Assembly (NCBI GenBank): GCA_031841125.1
Contig: CM063109.1
Span: 3,572,321 to 3,636,320 of the forward strand
DNA from: Acanthococcus lagerstroemiae
Lineage: Eukaryota > Arthropoda > Insecta > Hemiptera > Eriococcidae
Length of the DNA: 64,000 nt
Direction: 5' to 3'
Shown here in pieces: positions 61,201-64,000 of this stretch. The position numbers and the translations under genes were made by a program. How positions within the stretch are numbered: position 1 is the stretch's first letter; every line of letters starts with the position of its first letter. Under the pieces are notes generated by a model, which did no database searches, was not told the origin of the DNA, and was given only the letters and a program-made list of their open reading frames with translations.

Positions 61201-62227
61201 ATTTTATGTGAGAAGAAGAGATTTAGCCGTAGAAAATGAATGTTTATTCTATTTGCATAAATTAGTTGTACCCATGTCATGTCGAGAAGCGTTTCTACAG
61301 GAAATTCATGCCACGCATTTAGGTATTGGCAAGATGAAAAGCTTAGCTCGATCGTACTTTTGGTGGCCAAAATTGGATAAAGAATTAAATGACATCACGA
61401 GTAATTGTGAAGCGTGTATGCAGAATAGTAAGAATCCTCCCTCTGTGGCGGGAAGTCAGTGGCCGTTATCCAAAGAGCCAAATGAGCGTGTTCACATGGA
61501 TTTTGGCCATATTTTTGGTAGAACATTTTTGCTGTTAGTAGATTCGTTTTCGAAGTGGATAGAAATCTACTGGATGACGACGACGAATACAGAGCAGACA
61601 GTACGGCGAATCAAGGATTATTGTGCTCGTTTTGGAATAATTAAAACACTCGTTTCGGACAACGGTCCACCGTTTAATGCGAATGACTTGAATGAATGGT
61701 TGTGGAGAAATGGCATAAATCATTTACTTACTCCTCCTTACCACCCACCCAGTAATGGTCAAGCAGAAAATGCAGTTGGAAACTTCAAAGACAAAATGAA
61801 GAAAGCAGTTGATGCCGGAGTGATATTAGAAGACGCAGTTTTTCGTTTTCTGTTGGATTATCGCTCGTCCATTCATGAGTCTACAGGTAAAACGCCTTCT
61901 GAATTGCATTTGGGACGAAGGTTGAAAAGTAGATTGGAGTGCGGACTGAGAAAAGTTCCGCAAATGGAATCAACGCGAGCTGAATCAGCTTTAGGAAAGG
62001 AAGAGAGAGAGAGAATCTGGATTCGCGAATATGGAGATAACAGAAAACGATGGTCACAAGCGGAAGTTGTGGGCCACGAAGGAGAAAACATCGTTCAAGC
62101 GGAAAGAATCGAAGATGGGACCATGGTGCGCAGGCATCAAGACCAAACCCTGAGAAGATCCTCCCGAGTGTCGGTACCTCCGGAGAGGTTAACATACCGA
62201 GCCTTAGGCACACCAAGCAATGCTTAA
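58265..62227 (+). CDS. Gag-Pol polyprotein of a K02A2.6-like Ty3/Gypsy element
   Basis: A single uninterrupted frame of 1320 codons. Domains in order: capsid-like Gag (about 35-220); two CCHC zinc knuckles (C233-C246 and C253-C266); aspartic protease with core D361-N362-G363-A; reverse transcriptase with YLDD at 650-653; RNase H starting near D799 (KCDASPYGIGG) with ETDHKPL and IADGLSR motifs; integrase zinc site H1015, H1019, C1048, C1051 and catalytic triad D1079, D1132, E1168 (D-x35-E spacing). It makes the proteins for reverse transcription and integration of its own RNA. Codon 1 is the first ATG, but Met34 (58,364), just before GTVPVFDPD, fits the family's Gag start better. The protease usually reads D-T-G or D-S-G, so D-N-G is odd and may impair it. 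Gag and Pol are fused in frame. The C-terminus ends after an RRSSRVSVPPERL tail without a chromodomain. Confidence 0.95.
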   Translation: MIFRKSRKTHSCMRTNVFDYFSAKTCSRKNCVKMTSFVGTVPVFDPDKDDFDTWLDIFNSYCDVNNVIEKKVHLFIVTIGTKVYASLRAACAPENPRSKKFEELKDIVKTFVIPKPSVTAERAKFRARLQNTGESLGQYIVELKKLAATCNFGTQLSINLRDQLVHGIRDPNVKKRIYEEDDPTWDTVLKIVQSCDAANVSLAMEKKLEVSTLQHLQGNRKSTWEKEQHGQRCSCCGYTNHVFRQCKFKNFECRNCGKVGHLMKVCKAKNVKNDSHNYQRKGADYKKESQSDNVKKSDSKNWRDKNHNVKKTTDAEEASLFVDEPMGENRFFNIRCPASDGKKIVFLDVLLNNVNYKMELDNGADISAISEELYKEEFSSLALEKVNNVQLAYDGNPIKSLGCIYVDVEFSGNKAINQRLFVVENGGHPILGREWYPALGIKVMVDVTPQSKIRKVSGDHAEEAIETLIKENTVVFTETLGTFKNVVASLCLKDGARPKFVRPRSLPWKIREKVDLELDRLVKTGILEPVHHSDWGSPIVVAVKADKSIRLCGDYSQTVNPQIKVDKHPLPLIDDLFTQISNCTHYSKIDLSQAYQQLLLDEASRDILTISTHKGLFKPKRLMFGVSSAPSIFQREIEKMFVGLDFVVVYLDDILIGGRDFKHHLEMLTEVINRLKLAGVTVNEKKCSFFQSELKYLGYIINKEGITSDPHKVKAIVECSHPTDVKSLQSFLGLIASVNKFIPNASTLLNPLYQLLEKNQVFKWNNRCEEAFQKIKVVLSKSNFLAHFNPNYKLKVKCDASPYGIGGVLIQLENNVEKPVCFASRSLNSAEKKYAQIDKEALAIVFCLKKFNKYLFLSHFILETDHKPLTFIFGEKKGLPQVVANRLQRYALVLADYDFTIKYITSKNNVIADGLSRVPLEEGNDNVKEVSGINFLTNVFDKINVKIIQEKTLTDEILSKVMEYVISGWPRKCPSEMRQFYVRRRDLAVENECLFYLHKLVVPMSCREAFLQEIHATHLGIGKMKSLARSYFWWPKLDKELNDITSNCEACMQNSKNPPSVAGSQWPLSKEPNERVHMDFGHIFGRTFLLLVDSFSKWIEIYWMTTTNTEQTVRRIKDYCARFGIIKTLVSDNGPPFNANDLNEWLWRNGINHLLTPPYHPPSNGQAENAVGNFKDKMKKAVDAGVILEDAVFRFLLDYRSSIHESTGKTPSELHLGRRLKSRLECGLRKVPQMESTRAESALGKEERERIWIREYGDNRKRWSQAEVVGHEGENIVQAERIEDGTMVRRHQDQTLRRSSRVSVPPERLTYRALGTPSNA

Positions 62228-62321
62228 GGGAAAGAAATTAATTGTTATTGGAGAAGAATTTGGATTTATTTATTTGTATATATTTGTATTATTTTTTATT
62301 AAGATTTTAGAAGGGAGGTAG

Positions 62322-62472
62322 TGATACGAATTGGTTATCGCTTATCAGTGGTAGCTTGCAAGCGTAGGCACGATTGTACAGTTGGGTAGTTTGAGTTGAG
62401 TTTCGTGAGTTGTAATAAACGTTCAACTGAATAATGTGGTATTCATTTCATGTTCCAACCGGGAACATCTCA
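62322..62472 (+). repeat. 3' LTR, 151 bp
   Basis: Starts TGATACGAAT right after the polypurine tract and ends ...ACATCTCA. It contains AATAAA at 62,414-62,419, a plausible polyadenylation signal, and a TCAGT word near 62,344. Confidence 0.85.
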
Positions 62473-62476
62473 TTAG

Positions 62477-62975
62477 TCCGGATGCTAGTTGACAACATGC
62501 TGTATTTCTTATGAAAGTATTCTGCTTGGCTCACTCGTGGTTGAGATTTTCGCTAATATTTCACGAGGCGTTGTTGCAACTAGGAAGCACATCGGGCTTC
62601 CACTGATGAGGACACATGCGTCCTTTCTGTGTATTTCCTGCATAACTCCTTATTCTGCGTAATCCCAAGTCGCAAAGAAAAAAAAAATGGTCGAACAAAA
62701 ATTACTACGTACTACAAATCTTACGTGCTCATTGGTTCTATAGTTTTCTCCTTTCTCCTTCGAAGGCATCGAAACCGGAACATACTACCTTGCATATTAC
62801 GTCATTTAATGCAGAAAATCTGATACTATATTCGTGTTTTACATTTTCTGTTGTGACCTCTTCCTCGTACAGGGATAAGTCAATTTTTGTGGTAGCTTAA
62901 AGTACGTATGTATCAAAAATTGATGTTGCGACTTTTGAGAATTACTTTTGGTAATCGCTACTTATAATATAGGTA
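62477..62975. other. AT-rich sequence, no feature recognised
   Basis: Contains CTGATGAGGAC...GTCC near 62,604, which mimics part of a hammerhead but lacks the GAAA core. Confidence 0.4.
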
Positions 62976-63225
62976 TGACCTGCCAGGAAGAAAGAGACCT
63001 GTGTGCAAAAAATCATTTTGTGATGATAACTGACTGTTCTTGACTAATTTTTGGCCGCTCTTTCGCTTGGTGTTGTCGAAAGAATTCTAAAAAAATTTCC
63101 CAAACTGCTGTAAGTTTTCAAAGTTGAGTGTCTCCATAACGTGAAAACGTTATCAATTTTGTTTATCTGCTCTCCTGTAAAATTTACATTTTTGCGCTCA
63201 GGTCCCTTTCTTCCTGGCAGGTCAC
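62976..63225. mobile_element. MITE, ~248 bp, with 38-bp terminal inverted repeats
   Basis: The left end reads TGACCTGCCAGGAAGAAAG then AGACCTG; the reverse complement of the right end reads TGACCTGCCAGGAAGAAAG then GGACCTG, with both continuing G(T/C)GCAAAAA. AGGTA flanks the left arm and recurs one base outside the right arm, a possible target duplication. The superfamily is uncertain; no transposase. Confidence 0.82.
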
Positions 63226-64000
63226 AGGTACTTCACGATTTTCAACTTCGAGTCGAATTGGTATGTCAAAATTGAATTTGATGTTTCCCAAAATTTCATA
63301 ACTTATATCAGGTATCTTGTTGATGGAGTGTGGTATCTGATTCCATGGGATTGAAAGCTATGATAATAGGGAAATAGCTCTGGGAAAAGAAACATCCGCC
63401 CTACTTGCTGAACTGCGTGTAATGAGAGAAACATGAAGAAATTTACGTTTCTACCTATAAGGCATGTCTTGAATCATTGTAATATATCTGGAGAAAGAAT
63501 GTTGTTACAAGCCTGCAACTTGGCGATTTCCGTTCTATGTAATGTATCGGGTTACTTCGACCTTCTCTATCTTTTCGCGTTTTTCCTATTCGTACGCTGA
63601 ATTGGAGTAGAATAGTATATATTCTCTCATTACGACTTACGGTTGAGAAGTTGAGAAGAAAACCGGAGGATGTGGTCGCATGAAAATCCTGCTAGGGGCT
63701 AACCTTAACCCTTCAATATACCTGTGCGAAGGAGTATACTGAGCAGAAAAGCGGGTGATGTCCCCGATCAGTTTAAACGCAATTAATTTCAGGAATAGTT
63801 ACTTTCTCGCAATTGTGGAATTGTGGTTCAGCGGCCACAATTTTTTGATTCACGCAGTCCAATAACTCACGAAGCACATCCGTCAAAATTTGTAATACAA
63901 AATGTAAATGCGTTTGGCCTTGTAACGGAGATTTTTTCTGAAATGTTTCCCGTCAGAAATTGGTAAACTATTACACATGTCCTTCGATTTCCTATTTGAT
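63226..64000. other. AT-rich sequence to the window end, no feature recognised
   Basis: No exon of the SLC16-like gene and no repeat boundary was identified. Confidence 0.4.

Larger units (their letters stand above)
58173..62476 (+). mobile_element. Ty3/Gypsy LTR retrotransposon, K02A2.6-like, with truncated 5' LTR
   Basis: The order is short 5' LTR segment, primer-binding site, one gag-pol frame, polypurine tract AGAAGGGAGGTAG (62,309-62,321) and a 151-bp 3' LTR (62,322-62,472, TG...CA). TTAG lies immediately outside both ends (58,173-58,176 and 62,473-62,476), consistent with a 4-bp target duplication if the 5' end begins at 58,177. There is no env gene. The 62-bp overlap of the two LTRs is identical, which suggests a recent insertion. 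Confidence 0.88.

Noticed and set aside
62602..62632. Second hammerhead-like motif (CTGATGAGGAC...GTCC)
   Set aside because: The core CTGATGA and a good stem II are present but the essential GAAA is replaced by TTTC and no stem I partner follows.

Overview
This is a 64 kb piece of an AT-rich, gene-poor animal nuclear genome, most probably an insect. The one host coding exon is an SLC16 (monocarboxylate transporter) exon with a GT splice donor. The repeats are of kinds common in arthropods: K02A2.6-like Ty3/Gypsy, Penelope-like, I-type and other non-LTR elements, hAT-like MITEs and a tRNA-derived SINE. There is no operon structure, no rRNA, no convincing functional tRNA and no CRISPR. CpG is not depleted. 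I cannot place the order or species from the sequence alone.

Layout. From 1 to about 34 kb I see no credible host exon. The DNA alternates between degenerate tandem or dispersed repeats (0.7-1.4, 1.5-2.0, 2.5-2.8, 5.3-5.9, 6.25-6.55, 7.0-7.3, 27.1-27.8, 32.8-33.0 kb), short inverted-repeat elements (12.6, 19.0, 23.2, 32.5 kb), a 1.3 kb foldback structure (30.6-31.9 kb), and blocks of CpG-rich, TAAT-containing, apparently single-copy sequence roughly every 4-5 kb. At 34,781-35,099 lies the first recognisable coding exon of an SLC16-family transporter on the + strand. Its donor opens an intron that I cannot see closing before the window ends, at least 28.9 kb later. If so, everything downstream is intronic.

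The downstream half is a stack of nested mobile elements: a minus-strand LINE fragment (39.8-40.5 kb) with a 108-bp insert between 14-bp direct repeats and a MITE at its upstream edge; an hAT-like MITE with a perfect 8-bp target duplication (41.06-41.23 kb); a degenerate tandem array (48.5-51.0 kb) interrupted by an I-type LINE tail and a Penelope-like GIY-YIG fragment; a TIR transposon (55.6-56.8 kb) with a SINE inside its left terminus; a nearly complete Ty3/Gypsy element (58.2-62.5 kb) with one 1320-codon gag-pol frame; and a MITE at 63.0 kb.

The most interesting signals are three. First, a hammerhead-ribozyme-like fold lies in the Penelope-like 3' region (50,589-50,634), and a head-to-head inverted pair of the same sequence at 54.6 kb has both arms starting at the predicted self-cleavage position. 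Second, the Gypsy element has a 151-bp 3' LTR but only the last 62-64 bp at its 5' end, yet is still flanked by a TTAG direct repeat; its protease motif reads D-N-G. Third, the 30.6-31.9 kb foldback could produce a long hairpin RNA. I found no clearly new multi-gene system.
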